In this document: positions 16,093 to 24,070 of the stretch, in pieces
How the letters are laid out: every line of letters starts with the position of its first letter
How positions within the stretch are numbered: the first letter of the stretch is position 1
Source of the DNA: Chromatiales bacterium
GTDB lineage: Bacteria; Pseudomonadota; Gammaproteobacteria; Steroidobacterales; GCA-2729495
Reading direction: 5' to 3'
Assembly: GCA_024234935.1 (NCBI GenBank)
Contig: JACKNI010000002.1
Coordinates: 603,124 to 667,123, forward strand
Length of the DNA stretch: 64,000 nt
Position numbers and translations under genes: made by a program
The notes under the pieces: model-generated
Database searches by the model: none
Seen by the model: the letters and a program-made list of their open reading frames with translations, nothing else
What the model was told of the DNA's origin: nothing

Positions 16093-17400
16093 ATGAGCGA
16101 CGCTAACCAGAACGGACGAAGCTATATCGTCAGGGAGACCAGCTCGGGCAAGGAGTTTGAACTCGCAGCGCGTTCCGGAACCACGGGCCCGGATGTCGTC
16201 GATATCCGCAGCCTGTTCACCTCCCAGGGCCTGTTTACATACGATCCCGGTTACGGCTCAACTGCCAGTTGCGAAAGCAAGATCACCTATATCGACGGCG
16301 ACAAGGGCATCCTCATGTACCGGGGATACCCGGTCGAGCAGCTGGCCAGCAAGAGTTCCTTCATTGAAGTGGCATGGCTGCTGTTGTATGGCGATCTGCC
16401 TACGCGGACCCAGCTGGCTGAATTTGATCGCTCCATTCGCACCCATACGATGCTGAACGAGACCATCCTGCGTCTCTTCAACGGCTTTCACTACGACGCA
16501 CATCCGATGGCCATGGTTACCGGCGTGGTCGGATCGATGTCTGCTTTCTACCATGACACCACGGACATCCACGATCCGCGCCATCGCGATATCTTCGCGC
16601 ACCGGATCATCGCCAAGTTGCCGACGATTGCGGCGGCTGCCTACAAGCATTCCCTGGGCCAGCCCTTTACCTATCCGCGCAACGACCTGAACTACTGCTC
16701 GAACCTGCTGCACATGTTCTTTGCGGTGCCGGCAGAGGACTATCACATCGATCCCGTCGCCGCGGAAGCCCTCGACCTGCTGTTTATCCTGCATGCTGAC
16801 CATGAACAGAATTGCAGCACCTCGACGGTGCGCATGGCGGGCAGTTCGGGCGCCAATCCCTACTCTGCTATAGCGGCCGGTATCTCGGCGCTTTGGGGGC
16901 CTGCGCATGGCGGGGCCAATGAAGCCGTACTCAAGATGCTCGAAGAGATCGGTACGGTTGCCAATATCCCGAAGTACATCGCCAGGGCGAAGGACAAGGA
17001 CGATCCGTTCCGTCTGATGGGTTTCGGTCATCGCGTGTACAAGAACCATGACCCGCGGGCGACGATCATCCGTGAGACCTGTCACAAGGTGCTTGCGCGT
17101 CTGGGCCGGAACCAGCCGCTCTTCGATCTGGCCCTGCAGCTGGAAGAGATCGCGCTGAAGGATCCCTACTTCATCGAAAAGAAGCTCTACCCGAACGTCG
17201 ACTTCTACTCCGGCGTCATCTATCGGGCGCTGGGTATACCCAAGTCCATGTTCACCGTGATGTTTGCCATCGCGCGGACCGTTGGCTGGGTGGCGCACTG
17301 GCGGGAAATGATCACCGATCCGGATGGGCGTATTGGCCGGCCGCGCCAGCTCTATACGGGCCCTACGCGCCGCGACTATCTGGACGTCAGCAAGCGCTGA
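16093..17400 (+). CDS. gltA: Citrate synthase
   Basis: Condenses oxaloacetate with acetyl-CoA at the entry to the citric acid cycle. The 435 residues match the hexameric, NADH-sensitive proteobacterial type II enzyme in length. ITYIDGDKGILMYRGYPVEQL lies in the N-terminal part. The active-site residues are in LHADHEQNCSTSTVR (His), FRLMGFGHRVYKNHDPRA (His) and YPNVDFYSGVIYRALG (Asp). A TATAAT element stands upstream. It converges with the nucleotidyltransferase-like gene, with only nine bases between the stop codons. Confidence 0.97.
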   Translation: MSDANQNGRSYIVRETSSGKEFELAARSGTTGPDVVDIRSLFTSQGLFTYDPGYGSTASCESKITYIDGDKGILMYRGYPVEQLASKSSFIEVAWLLLYGDLPTRTQLAEFDRSIRTHTMLNETILRLFNGFHYDAHPMAMVTGVVGSMSAFYHDTTDIHDPRHRDIFAHRIIAKLPTIAAAAYKHSLGQPFTYPRNDLNYCSNLLHMFFAVPAEDYHIDPVAAEALDLLFILHADHEQNCSTSTVRMAGSSGANPYSAIAAGISALWGPAHGGANEAVLKMLEEIGTVANIPKYIARAKDKDDPFRLMGFGHRVYKNHDPRATIIRETCHKVLARLGRNQPLFDLALQLEEIALKDPYFIEKKLYPNVDFYSGVIYRALGIPKSMFTVMFAIARTVGWVAHWREMITDPDGRIGRPRQLYTGPTRRDYLDVSKR

Positions 17401-17414
17401 GTACGCTGCTCAGC
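17396..17414. terminator. Short hairpin spanning both convergent stop codons
   Basis: GCTGAG and CTCAGC with a 7-nt loop contain the gltA TGA and the TGA of the opposing gene. The stem is short and has no T-run, so its terminator role is only possible. Confidence 0.25.
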
Positions 17415-18048
17415 CTGAGGTTGATGCACCCGGTTCCGCCGGCGGTTCCAGCAGCGCCGCCAGTTCGCGGATACCTGCCCGTCGCATGGGGTGCCCGTCT
17501 ACGGGGCTCAGCGGCGCATGGCCTCGCAGACGCACCGGGAATACCGTGCTGCTGAAATCGCAGCCATGTGCGCTGAAGCGATAGCCGGGAAACTGTTCCA
17601 CCTTGTCGTGGCGGAGCCGATGACGCCGGGCGGTTATCCGGTAGCCGAGCCCCAGTGACTCCAGGCTGGTACCGACTGCTTCGGTGGTATCGCTGAACAG
17701 ATGCAGATCAACGCTGCTATGAATCGTGGCGTTGCCGCTCAGTACATCGCCTACGAGTCGCGGCCGGTAACTGTCGAGGTCGCGCATCAGTTCAAAGGCT
17801 GCCTGGCGCAGTGTCGAGAGCAGCTCCGGAAGTGTTTCGCCGTGAAAGATCCGGTTGCGCTCGGCGAGCGCAGCCTCTATCTCGGTATTGTCTGGCAGGT
17901 GGGCCCGTCGTCCCAGCCCGAGGCGCGCCGCTGCCTTGGCCTTGGCGCTGCGAAAATCGAGCAGGCCTTCTTCCTGGATTATCCGCGCCGCTTCAACGGC
18001 GAGAGCCAGGCGCTGATGATCCGGACGGTCACGGTCAGAAAATCTCAT
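17410..18048 (-). CDS. Conserved hypothetical protein, probable nucleotidyltransferase-like
   Basis: A 212-residue soluble protein of uncertain function. Proteins of this shape in Xanthomonas-type genomes are usually labelled nucleotidyltransferase or hypothetical. Visible features are a helical N-terminal half (RLALAVEAARIIQEEG, DFRSAKAKAAARLG) and a C-terminal half with SSVDLHLFSDTTEAVG, which could hold an acidic pair, then GCDFSSTVFPVRL. I cannot confirm the GS-D-x-D signature of a true nucleotidyltransferase. The ATG at 18048 overlaps the mrcA stop by 14 bases and has GAGAATGAG upstream; a longer frame to 18144 runs inside mrcA. Confidence 0.6.
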   Translation of the reverse strand: MRFSDRDRPDHQRLALAVEAARIIQEEGLLDFRSAKAKAAARLGLGRRAHLPDNTEIEAALAERNRIFHGETLPELLSTLRQAAFELMRDLDSYRPRLVGDVLSGNATIHSSVDLHLFSDTTEAVGTSLESLGLGYRITARRHRLRHDKVEQFPGYRFSAHGCDFSSTVFPVRLRGHAPLSPVDGHPMRRAGIRELAALLEPPAEPGASTSG

Positions 18049-20575
18049 TCTCGTTTCCCGCTGGCGCAGCCTGCTGCCCGCGGCCTGTTGCCAGGCTGCT
18101 GGCAGCATCCAGTATTTCGAGGTCGGATTCGCGAAACAGTTCAAACATGCTGCCGGGCTCGCCTGAGGACGCCAGCATTCCGGTTTCGGCGGAAATGCGT
18201 GCGGTCACGATGCCTGGCGGTCGCGGTAGCGGTGTCTCCGGTACGCCGTGCAAGGCATCGGCCATGAAGTACAACCACATGGGCAGTGCGGTCCGGCCGC
18301 CTTCCTCACGAGGTCCAAGGCTTCGCTCCTGATCAAAGCCCACCCAGGCAGTGGCGACCAGCTGGCCGTTGAAGCCGCTGAACCACGCATCGCGGCGGTC
18401 ATTCGAGGTTCCGGTCTTTCCTGCGATATCTTCACGGCCAAGCGCGCGAGCGCGTACGCCGGTGCCGCGCCTGATCACGTCGCGCATCATGTCGTAGACC
18501 AGGTAGGCATTCTCGGCGGTGATGATCCGTGGTGCCCGGCGGGCGGCCGACATGAACTCCGGCGCTTCGATTGCCGTCGGGTGCCAGGTCCCGGCATGCG
18601 CGATCATCTCTTCCGCATCCAGGTAAGCGGGAATCTCCGGACCTGTCCTGGTCTGCACGGGCGTTGCGTCGACACTGGTTTCAGCCTGCGGCCTGTTCGG
18701 GCCGAACCAGCGTGGCGCACAGCTCGCGCAGACCATTCGGGTGGGCGCCTGGAAAATCACCGTCCCGTAGGCATCCTCGATCCGCTCGATCAGGTAGGGC
18801 TCGACGCGATAGCCGCCATTCGCGAAGACTGCGAAGCCGGCGGCCATGTCCCGTGGTGTGGCTTCACCACTGCCGAGTGCCATGGTCGGGTTTGGCGGCA
18901 TGGCGCTGTCCGGCAGGCCGAATGGCCGGATGTAATTGATTGCCCTGGCAACGCCGACACTCAGCAGAACGCGGATGGTGACCAGATTCAGGGATTTGAC
19001 CAGCCCTTCGCGTAGCCGGGTAGGGCCGTAAAACTGCCCGGAATTATTCTGTGGCCGCCATTCGTCGGCATCGGTGCCGGTGTTCTCAAACACCACTGGT
19101 GCATCGTTGACGATCGTCGCCGGCGTGAAACCGTTCTCCAGCGCAGCGGAGTAGACAAATGGCTTGAATGACGAGCCTGGCTGGCGTTTTGCCTGCACTG
19201 CCCGGTTGAACTTGCTGGCAAAGAAATCGTAGCCGCCAGCCAGTGCCACGATCGCGCCATCCATCGGGTCCAGCGCAACCAGCGCACCCTGTACCTCCGG
19301 CAATTGTGCGAGCAGCCAGCCACGGCTGACGGTACGCAGCAGATAGACGATATCGCCGGTCGACACGATCTCCGCAACGGCGTTCTGGGCCGGGCCGACG
19401 CTCGCGTCATCCACATAGCGTCGCCACTTCAGGTTGGCCCACGGTATGGTGACCAGGCCCACGTCGTGTATGTACAGTGTTGCCGAGTTGTCCGGGTGCA
19501 GGCGCGTCACCAGGGCCGGGTAAAGATCCGGATGCACCGGGTATGCGTCCAGCAGCTGCTGTCGTCCCGCATCGTCTGTCGGCAGGGCCTTGTCCACATG
19601 GGCAATGGGACCGCGGTACCCGTGTCGCCGGTCGTACTCCAGCAAGGCAGTGCGCAGTGCGCGGTCCGCGCTGTTCTGCAGATGGCTGTCGATGGTCGTG
19701 GTTACCCGGTAGCCCTGGCTGGTGATGTCCGTGCCGAAACGGGTCACCATTTCAGCTCGCACCATTTCCGCGATATAGGGCGCATCGAGCTCGGCCGCGG
19801 GTACGTGCAGCTGCGACTCGACCGGTGTGGCGAGCGCTTTCCGGTATGCAATCTCGTCGATGAACTCAAGTTCCAGCATCCGGCGCAACACATAGGCTCG
19901 GCGTTCCCCTGCACGTACCGGGTCAGACACCGGGTTCAGCAACGAGGGTGCCTTGGGTATGCCGGCGATGGTTGCAGCTTCCGCCACAGACAGCTGATCG
20001 AGCGGTTTGCCAAAATAGACTTCAGCTGCCGCCGCGATACCGTAAGCGCGCTGGCCGAAGAAAATCTTGTTGAGGTAAAGGGCGAGGATCTCTTCCTTGC
20101 TGAAGGCCTGCTCGATCTTCAGCGCCAGCAGAAGTTCCTTGGCCTTGCGTACGAAGGTGCGTTCGGGACTCAAAAAATAGGCCCGCGCAAGTTGCTGGGT
20201 GATGGTGCTTCCGCCCTGCGTCCGGCTGCCGGTCAGTACGAGGTGGCTGCCCGCACGCATCAGACCTTCATAGTCAAAACCCGGATGTTCAAAGAAGCGG
20301 TCGTCTTCTGCGGCAAGCACGGCCTGCACGACCACCGCCGGAATCTCGCTGTAGCGGACCGGAATGCGGCGGTACTCTCCGAGCTGCGCAATGAGACGTG
20401 CGTCACGGGAATAGATGCGCAGTGGTACCTGCAGTGGAACGTCCTGCATGTGCTCGACAGAAGGCAGGCCTGGCGAAAGAAAATACCAGGCTGTACCGGC
20501 GGTTACGCCACCGGCGATGGCACCGGTAAGCACGATGCCGAGCAGTGCCAGCAGGACTCGAATCAGAAATTTCAT
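18035..20575 (-). CDS. mrcA: Penicillin-binding protein 1A (bifunctional)
   Basis: A class A PBP that polymerises and crosslinks peptidoglycan in the periplasm, anchored by one N-terminal helix (residues about 5-30). Of 846 residues, the transglycosylase domain includes EDDRFFEHPGFDYEG, GGSTITQQLAR, KIEQAFSKEEILALYLNK and FFGQRAYGIAAAAEVYF. The PBP1A-type OB-like insert follows. The transpeptidase domain has the nucleophile motif SSFK (PGSSFKPFVYSAAL), SLN (VKSLNLVTI) and KTGTS (AGKTGTSNDRRDAW). It is divergent from pilM, the classic mrcA<>pilMNOPQ arrangement of gammaproteobacteria. The two operons share a 492-bp intergenic region. Confidence 0.96.
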   Translation of the reverse strand: MKFLIRVLLALLGIVLTGAIAGGVTAGTAWYFLSPGLPSVEHMQDVPLQVPLRIYSRDARLIAQLGEYRRIPVRYSEIPAVVVQAVLAAEDDRFFEHPGFDYEGLMRAGSHLVLTGSRTQGGSTITQQLARAYFLSPERTFVRKAKELLLALKIEQAFSKEEILALYLNKIFFGQRAYGIAAAAEVYFGKPLDQLSVAEAATIAGIPKAPSLLNPVSDPVRAGERRAYVLRRMLELEFIDEIAYRKALATPVESQLHVPAAELDAPYIAEMVRAEMVTRFGTDITSQGYRVTTTIDSHLQNSADRALRTALLEYDRRHGYRGPIAHVDKALPTDDAGRQQLLDAYPVHPDLYPALVTRLHPDNSATLYIHDVGLVTIPWANLKWRRYVDDASVGPAQNAVAEIVSTGDIVYLLRTVSRGWLLAQLPEVQGALVALDPMDGAIVALAGGYDFFASKFNRAVQAKRQPGSSFKPFVYSAALENGFTPATIVNDAPVVFENTGTDADEWRPQNNSGQFYGPTRLREGLVKSLNLVTIRVLLSVGVARAINYIRPFGLPDSAMPPNPTMALGSGEATPRDMAAGFAVFANGGYRVEPYLIERIEDAYGTVIFQAPTRMVCASCAPRWFGPNRPQAETSVDATPVQTRTGPEIPAYLDAEEMIAHAGTWHPTAIEAPEFMSAARRAPRIITAENAYLVYDMMRDVIRRGTGVRARALGREDIAGKTGTSNDRRDAWFSGFNGQLVATAWVGFDQERSLGPREEGGRTALPMWLYFMADALHGVPETPLPRPPGIVTARISAETGMLASSGEPGSMFELFRESDLEILDAASSLATGRGQQAAPAGNENEIF

Positions 20576-20595
20576 TGAGAAGCGGGAAAGGTACC

Positions 20596-20624
20596 TTGCG
20601 CGGCCGGTAACGATTATGCATATT
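20596..20624 (+). promoter_or_regulatory. Candidate sigma-70 promoter of the pil leader RNA
   Basis: TTGCGC (20596-20601), 17 bp, CATATT (20619-20624). Transcription would start near 20631, at the 5-prime edge of the riboswitch fold. Both hexamers are imperfect. Confidence 0.35.
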
Positions 20625-20760
20625 GGCCGCGGTTTTTGGGCAAACCTACTGAAAGGTGGGGACGCAAAGCTACCGGTCTACGGGACTGCTTGAGGAATTG
20701 CGCCGTGTTTGGGCGCCGCCGCAAGCGCAGGATCCTACGACAGCGGGGCCGCCAGATTAC
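20625..20760 (+). promoter_or_regulatory. Cyclic-di-GMP-I (GEMM) riboswitch upstream of pilMNOPQ
   Basis: The conserved blocks of the GEMM-I aptamer appear in order and spacing. GGGCAAACC is at 20638-20646, then the stem CTACT / GGTGG closed by the GAAA tetraloop (20651-20654), then GGGACGCAAAGC (20659-20670), CCGG (20673-20676) and, at the 3-prime end, CCTACGACAGCGGGGCC (20734-20750) around the invariant AGCGGGG. Between them GGACTGC pairs with GCAG-GA-TCC and TTGCG (20698-20702) with CGCAA (20720-20724), forming the long variable arm. This closely parallels the Vibrio Vc2 aptamer. In the family, the RNA binds c-di-GMP and controls downstream genes such as pili, chitin-binding and motility genes. 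Whether it works as an on- or off-switch cannot be read here. Confidence 0.85.
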
Positions 20761-21067
20761 GGATTTTCTGCTGTATCCGTCATCTGTACCCTCTGCGTAC
20801 GACTCTTCTGTGCTTGCCGGTTCGGGTGCGATCCAGATCGTGACCCGCGGCCAGAGCGCGCTGTTCCCCATGCATTGCTTATCCGCTGATCGGGCTTCTG
20901 GATCGGAAGCGTCGCAGTCTGCCTTCGCCGGTTGATGGCAGCGGTGTTTCTGAACAGGTGACGGTCGTCACATCGCGTTTCTATCGGCAGTGATATATGG
21001 TTAAATGCAATTCGTGACGTGCCGAAGACTTTGTTCGCGCAACTTCCGGGTTTAGAAGGGAAAAGCT

Positions 21068-22129
21068 GTGCTTTTCGGTTCACGTTCCAGGCCTCTGATT
21101 GGCCTTGACATAACAACTTCATCGATCAAGCTCGTTGAGTTGTCTCAGAGCGGCAAGACTTTCCGTGCGGAGAGCTATGCTGCGGAGCCAACGCCACCTA
21201 ACTCGATCAACGAGAAAACGATCGTCGATGCGCCGGCCGTGGGCGAGGCCATTCGCCGCGCGGTCAAGCGTGCGGGCACCAGCTCGAAAGATGCGGCCAT
21301 CGCGATCGGCGGCGATGCCGCCATCACCAAGATCATCCAGATGCCACGGCGCTTCACCGCGCGTGAGCTCGAAGGCCAGGTGGAGATCCAGGCCGATCAG
21401 TACATTCCCTTCCCGATGGAAGAGGTCAGTTTTGATTTCGAGGTGATGGGGCCTTCGGCAACGGATCCCGAAATGCTCGACATCCTGCTGGTCGCAACCC
21501 GTACCGAGAATGTCGATCAGCGAAAAGCCGCAGTCGAAGCAGCGGGTCTTGTGGCCCGCGTCGTCGACGTGGAGCCTTTTGCGCTCGAGAACGCCTGCCA
21601 CCTGCTCATGCACCAGATGCCGGACGGAGGCATGCAGCATCAGATCGCCATCGTCGATTTCGGTGCCAGCAACACAACCTTCAGCGTCCTGCAGGACATG
21701 CGGGTCATATACACGCGCGACTTCTCCTTCGGCGGGCAGCAGCTCACCGAGGAAATCATGCGCACCTATGGCCTCAGCCTCGAAGATGCAGGGCGCGCCA
21801 AGAAAGAGGGCGGACTGCCGGGGAACTACCAGCCCGAAGTGCTGGACCCGTTCATGGATGACATGACCCAGCAGGTCAGCCGTTCGCTGCAGTTCTTCCT
21901 CGCGTCCGGCGGCGGTCGCGAGCAGCCTGACCAGATTCTGGTCTGCGGTGGCTGCGCAAACATACCGGGTGTTGCAGACGTCATCTCAAGCAAGGTCGGC
22001 ATACCAACCGAGATCGGTGATCCACTCGGCCAGATGAAGATCTCCAGCCGGGCCAAATCACAGGGTATCCGCAAGGACTCCACTGCACTGCTGACCGCAT
22101 GTGGGCTCGCGCTTCGGAGTTTCGACTGA
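21068..22129 (+). CDS. pilM: Type IV pilus assembly ATPase-fold protein PilM
   Basis: PilM is an actin-like cytoplasmic protein that binds the N-terminus of PilN and links the pilus motors to the inner-membrane platform. The 353 residues show the fold's phosphate loops: LIGLDITTSSIKLVEL (N-terminus), VEAAGLVARVVDVEPFAL and VDFGASNTTFSVL in the middle, and QILVCGGCANIPGV. It uses GTG at 21068 with GAAGGG seven bases upstream. It is the first gene of pilMNOPQ and lies downstream of the c-di-GMP riboswitch. Confidence 0.95.
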   Translation: MLFGSRSRPLIGLDITTSSIKLVELSQSGKTFRAESYAAEPTPPNSINEKTIVDAPAVGEAIRRAVKRAGTSSKDAAIAIGGDAAITKIIQMPRRFTARELEGQVEIQADQYIPFPMEEVSFDFEVMGPSATDPEMLDILLVATRTENVDQRKAAVEAAGLVARVVDVEPFALENACHLLMHQMPDGGMQHQIAIVDFGASNTTFSVLQDMRVIYTRDFSFGGQQLTEEIMRTYGLSLEDAGRAKKEGGLPGNYQPEVLDPFMDDMTQQVSRSLQFFLASGGGREQPDQILVCGGCANIPGVADVISSKVGIPTEIGDPLGQMKISSRAKSQGIRKDSTALLTACGLALRSFD

Positions 22130-22130
22130 T

Positions 22131-22739
22131 ATGCCACGCATAAACCTATTGCCCTGGCGCGATGAACTGCGCACCAAGCGGCGCAACCAGTTCTTTATCG
22201 GCCTGGGTGCGGCCGTCGCCGCTGCCGGCCTGGTGATTCTCGTCTCGAACCTCGTCATGGACGGGGTGGTCAGCAACCAGCAGGCCCGCAACAAGCTGCT
22301 CGAAGACGAGATCAAGCTGCTCGATGGACGCATAGCCGAGATCCTCGATCTTGAAGCCAAGAAAGAGCGGCTGCTGGCGCGCATGGAAATCATCGAGCAG
22401 CTCCAGCGCAGCCGGCCGGAAATCGTGCATGTCTTCGAGGAGCTGGTGAGGACGTTGCCTGACGGTGTGCGCCTGACCTCGGTGAAGCAGTCCGGCAAGC
22501 GCGTGGAAATCCGCGGTGATGCCGAATCGAATACCCGTGTATCCGCCTTCATGCGCAATCTCGACAAGTCACCATGGTTCACGCAGCCTGACCTTGAGGT
22601 CGTTGAGGTGCGTGAGGCAGGAGCGAAAAACAAGAAGGGCGTGCCGCAGGAGACCGGCGAGTTTGCCGGTCGCTCATCGCAGTTTGTGGTGACGGCCAGC
22701 CAGGTGTCCAAGGCGGATGATGAGGGGGTCGCAAAATGA
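22131..22739 (+). CDS. pilN: Type IV pilus inner-membrane platform protein PilN
   Basis: PilN couples PilM in the cytoplasm to PilO in the periplasm. The 202-residue protein starts with PRINLLPWR, the short cytoplasmic peptide that docks into PilM. One membrane segment follows (about residues 22-44), then a coiled coil (residues about 48-95) and a ferredoxin-like domain. The start lies one base after the pilM stop. The end overlaps pilO in ATGA fashion. Confidence 0.95.
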   Translation: MPRINLLPWRDELRTKRRNQFFIGLGAAVAAAGLVILVSNLVMDGVVSNQQARNKLLEDEIKLLDGRIAEILDLEAKKERLLARMEIIEQLQRSRPEIVHVFEELVRTLPDGVRLTSVKQSGKRVEIRGDAESNTRVSAFMRNLDKSPWFTQPDLEVVEVREAGAKNKKGVPQETGEFAGRSSQFVVTASQVSKADDEGVAK

Positions 22740-23455
22740 ACTTCCTTGACGATCTCCGCAACCTGGATATCAACGACATCGGCCGCTGGCCGTTCCCGAT
22801 CCAGGCATTCTTCATCGCGCTGCTGTTCGTGATTGCCGGTGCCGGCGGTTTCTGGACCTTTGTCTGGCAAAACCAGATGCCGAGACTCGAAAAAGCGCAG
22901 GCCGAAGAGCGTGAGCTGCGCAGTACCTTCGAGAGCAAGCAACGCAAGGCAGCCAATTTCACTGCGTACAAGGCGCAGCTTGCCGAAATTGAGCGCTCCT
23001 TCGGCACGATGCTCCGGCAGTTGCCCGGCAAGACTGAAATCCCCAATCTGCTGGTGGACATCTCCCAGACCGGCCGCGGTGCCGGCCTGCAGGAAGAGCT
23101 GTTCCAGCCGGCAGAAGAAGTCCGCAAGGATTTCTACGCGGAAAAGCCCATCAAGATCCGCCTGTCAGGCTCATATCATGAGTTCGGCCGCTTCGTGAGC
23201 GACATCGCTGCGCTACCCCGTATCGTGACGCTGCACGATATCGAGATCACACCCAAGGGCAAGAACCCTGGCTTTGACGAGCTGGTCCTCAACGTCACCG
23301 CGAAAACCTATCGCTATCTGGATGAGGAGGAGTTGCAGGCTGCGGCGGATGCCGAGGCTGCAGCCAAGGGGCCGCGCGGCAAGAAATCCCGAACGACCCG
23401 CGAGAACAGCAAGGGCATAAAGCCGGCCAAGGCGAAGTCGGGGAAGAAAGGCTAG
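22736..23455 (+). CDS. pilO: Type IV pilus platform protein PilO
   Basis: PilO pairs with PilN in the periplasm and binds PilP, completing the alignment complex. Of 239 residues, the short cytoplasmic N-terminus is followed by one helix (AFFIALLFVIAGAGGFW, about 25-41), a coiled coil (EKAQAEERELRSTFESKQ) and a ferredoxin-like domain. The C-terminal tail is a very basic low-complexity stretch (RGKKSRTTRENSKG and onward) of about 35 residues, which is longer than in Pseudomonas PilO. The start overlaps pilN by four bases and pilP begins directly after the stop. Confidence 0.94.
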   Translation: MNFLDDLRNLDINDIGRWPFPIQAFFIALLFVIAGAGGFWTFVWQNQMPRLEKAQAEERELRSTFESKQRKAANFTAYKAQLAEIERSFGTMLRQLPGKTEIPNLLVDISQTGRGAGLQEELFQPAEEVRKDFYAEKPIKIRLSGSYHEFGRFVSDIAALPRIVTLHDIEITPKGKNPGFDELVLNVTAKTYRYLDEEELQAAADAEAAAKGPRGKKSRTTRENSKGIKPAKAKSGKKG

Positions 23456-23995
23456 ATGATCAGGGTTCTATCCATGCTGTACAGCTTTCGCTTCCGGCAG
23501 GCCGGTGCCGGGATCCTGCTCGCATCCGCACTGCTCACCGGCTGCGGTGGCAGCAAGTCGGATCTTGAAAAGTACATCGACACGGTCAAGGCGCGGCCGG
23601 GTGGCCGCATTGAAGCCTTGCCGCAGGTCAAGCCATACGAGACCTTCAGCTACGCGGCCGAGTCGCTGCGTTCGCCGTTCGTCCCGGACCAGCCGCAGGG
23701 TCGCGCAGGTATAACGGGTCCGCGTCCGGATTCGGCCCGCCCCAAGGAGTATCTGGAGCAGTTCCCGCTCGATACGCTTTCAATGGCAGGCACGCTGAGT
23801 CAGGGCAAGGCTACTTACGGCTTGGTGCAGACCAGAGACGGTTTGCTGCACAAGGTTCTGCCCGGCAACTATATCGGCCAGTACGACGGCCGCGTCGTTG
23901 CCGTGACGCAAGCAGAGATCCAGGTTGAGGAATTGGTGCCGGATGGCATGGGTGGCTTCTACAAACGGTCGGCCTCTATCGCGCTTGGAAATTGA
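23456..23995 (+). CDS. pilP: Type IV pilus lipoprotein PilP
   Basis: PilP is an inner-membrane lipoprotein that joins the PilNO complex to the outer-membrane secretin PilQ. In the 179 residues the lipobox is LTGC with Cys30. An unstructured linker follows, and the C-terminal HR beta-sandwich starts near LEQFPLDTLSMAGTL and ends with VEELVPDGMGGFYKR. The ATG directly abuts the pilO stop. pilQ starts 75 bases later. Confidence 0.94.
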   Translation: MIRVLSMLYSFRFRQAGAGILLASALLTGCGGSKSDLEKYIDTVKARPGGRIEALPQVKPYETFSYAAESLRSPFVPDQPQGRAGITGPRPDSARPKEYLEQFPLDTLSMAGTLSQGKATYGLVQTRDGLLHKVLPGNYIGQYDGRVVAVTQAEIQVEELVPDGMGGFYKRSASIALGN

Positions 23996-24070
23996 GGCGG
24001 GGTTTCCGTGCCCGCACGGCGGGCCACGGAATTTGAGTTGCCGACGCAAGAATATGGTTGGGAGTACGGG

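Larger units (their letters stand above)
20576..21067. other. 492-bp divergent regulatory region between mrcA and pilM
   Basis: No gene is supported here. On the plus strand a candidate promoter (20596-20624) is followed by a c-di-GMP-I riboswitch (about 20625-20760). A further leader of about 310 nt leads to pilM; in it I see no clear terminator or second aptamer. The minus-strand promoter of mrcA must lie in the first ~60 bp or inside the riboswitch DNA. GAAGGG (21055-21060) is the pilM ribosome binding site. Confidence 0.75.
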
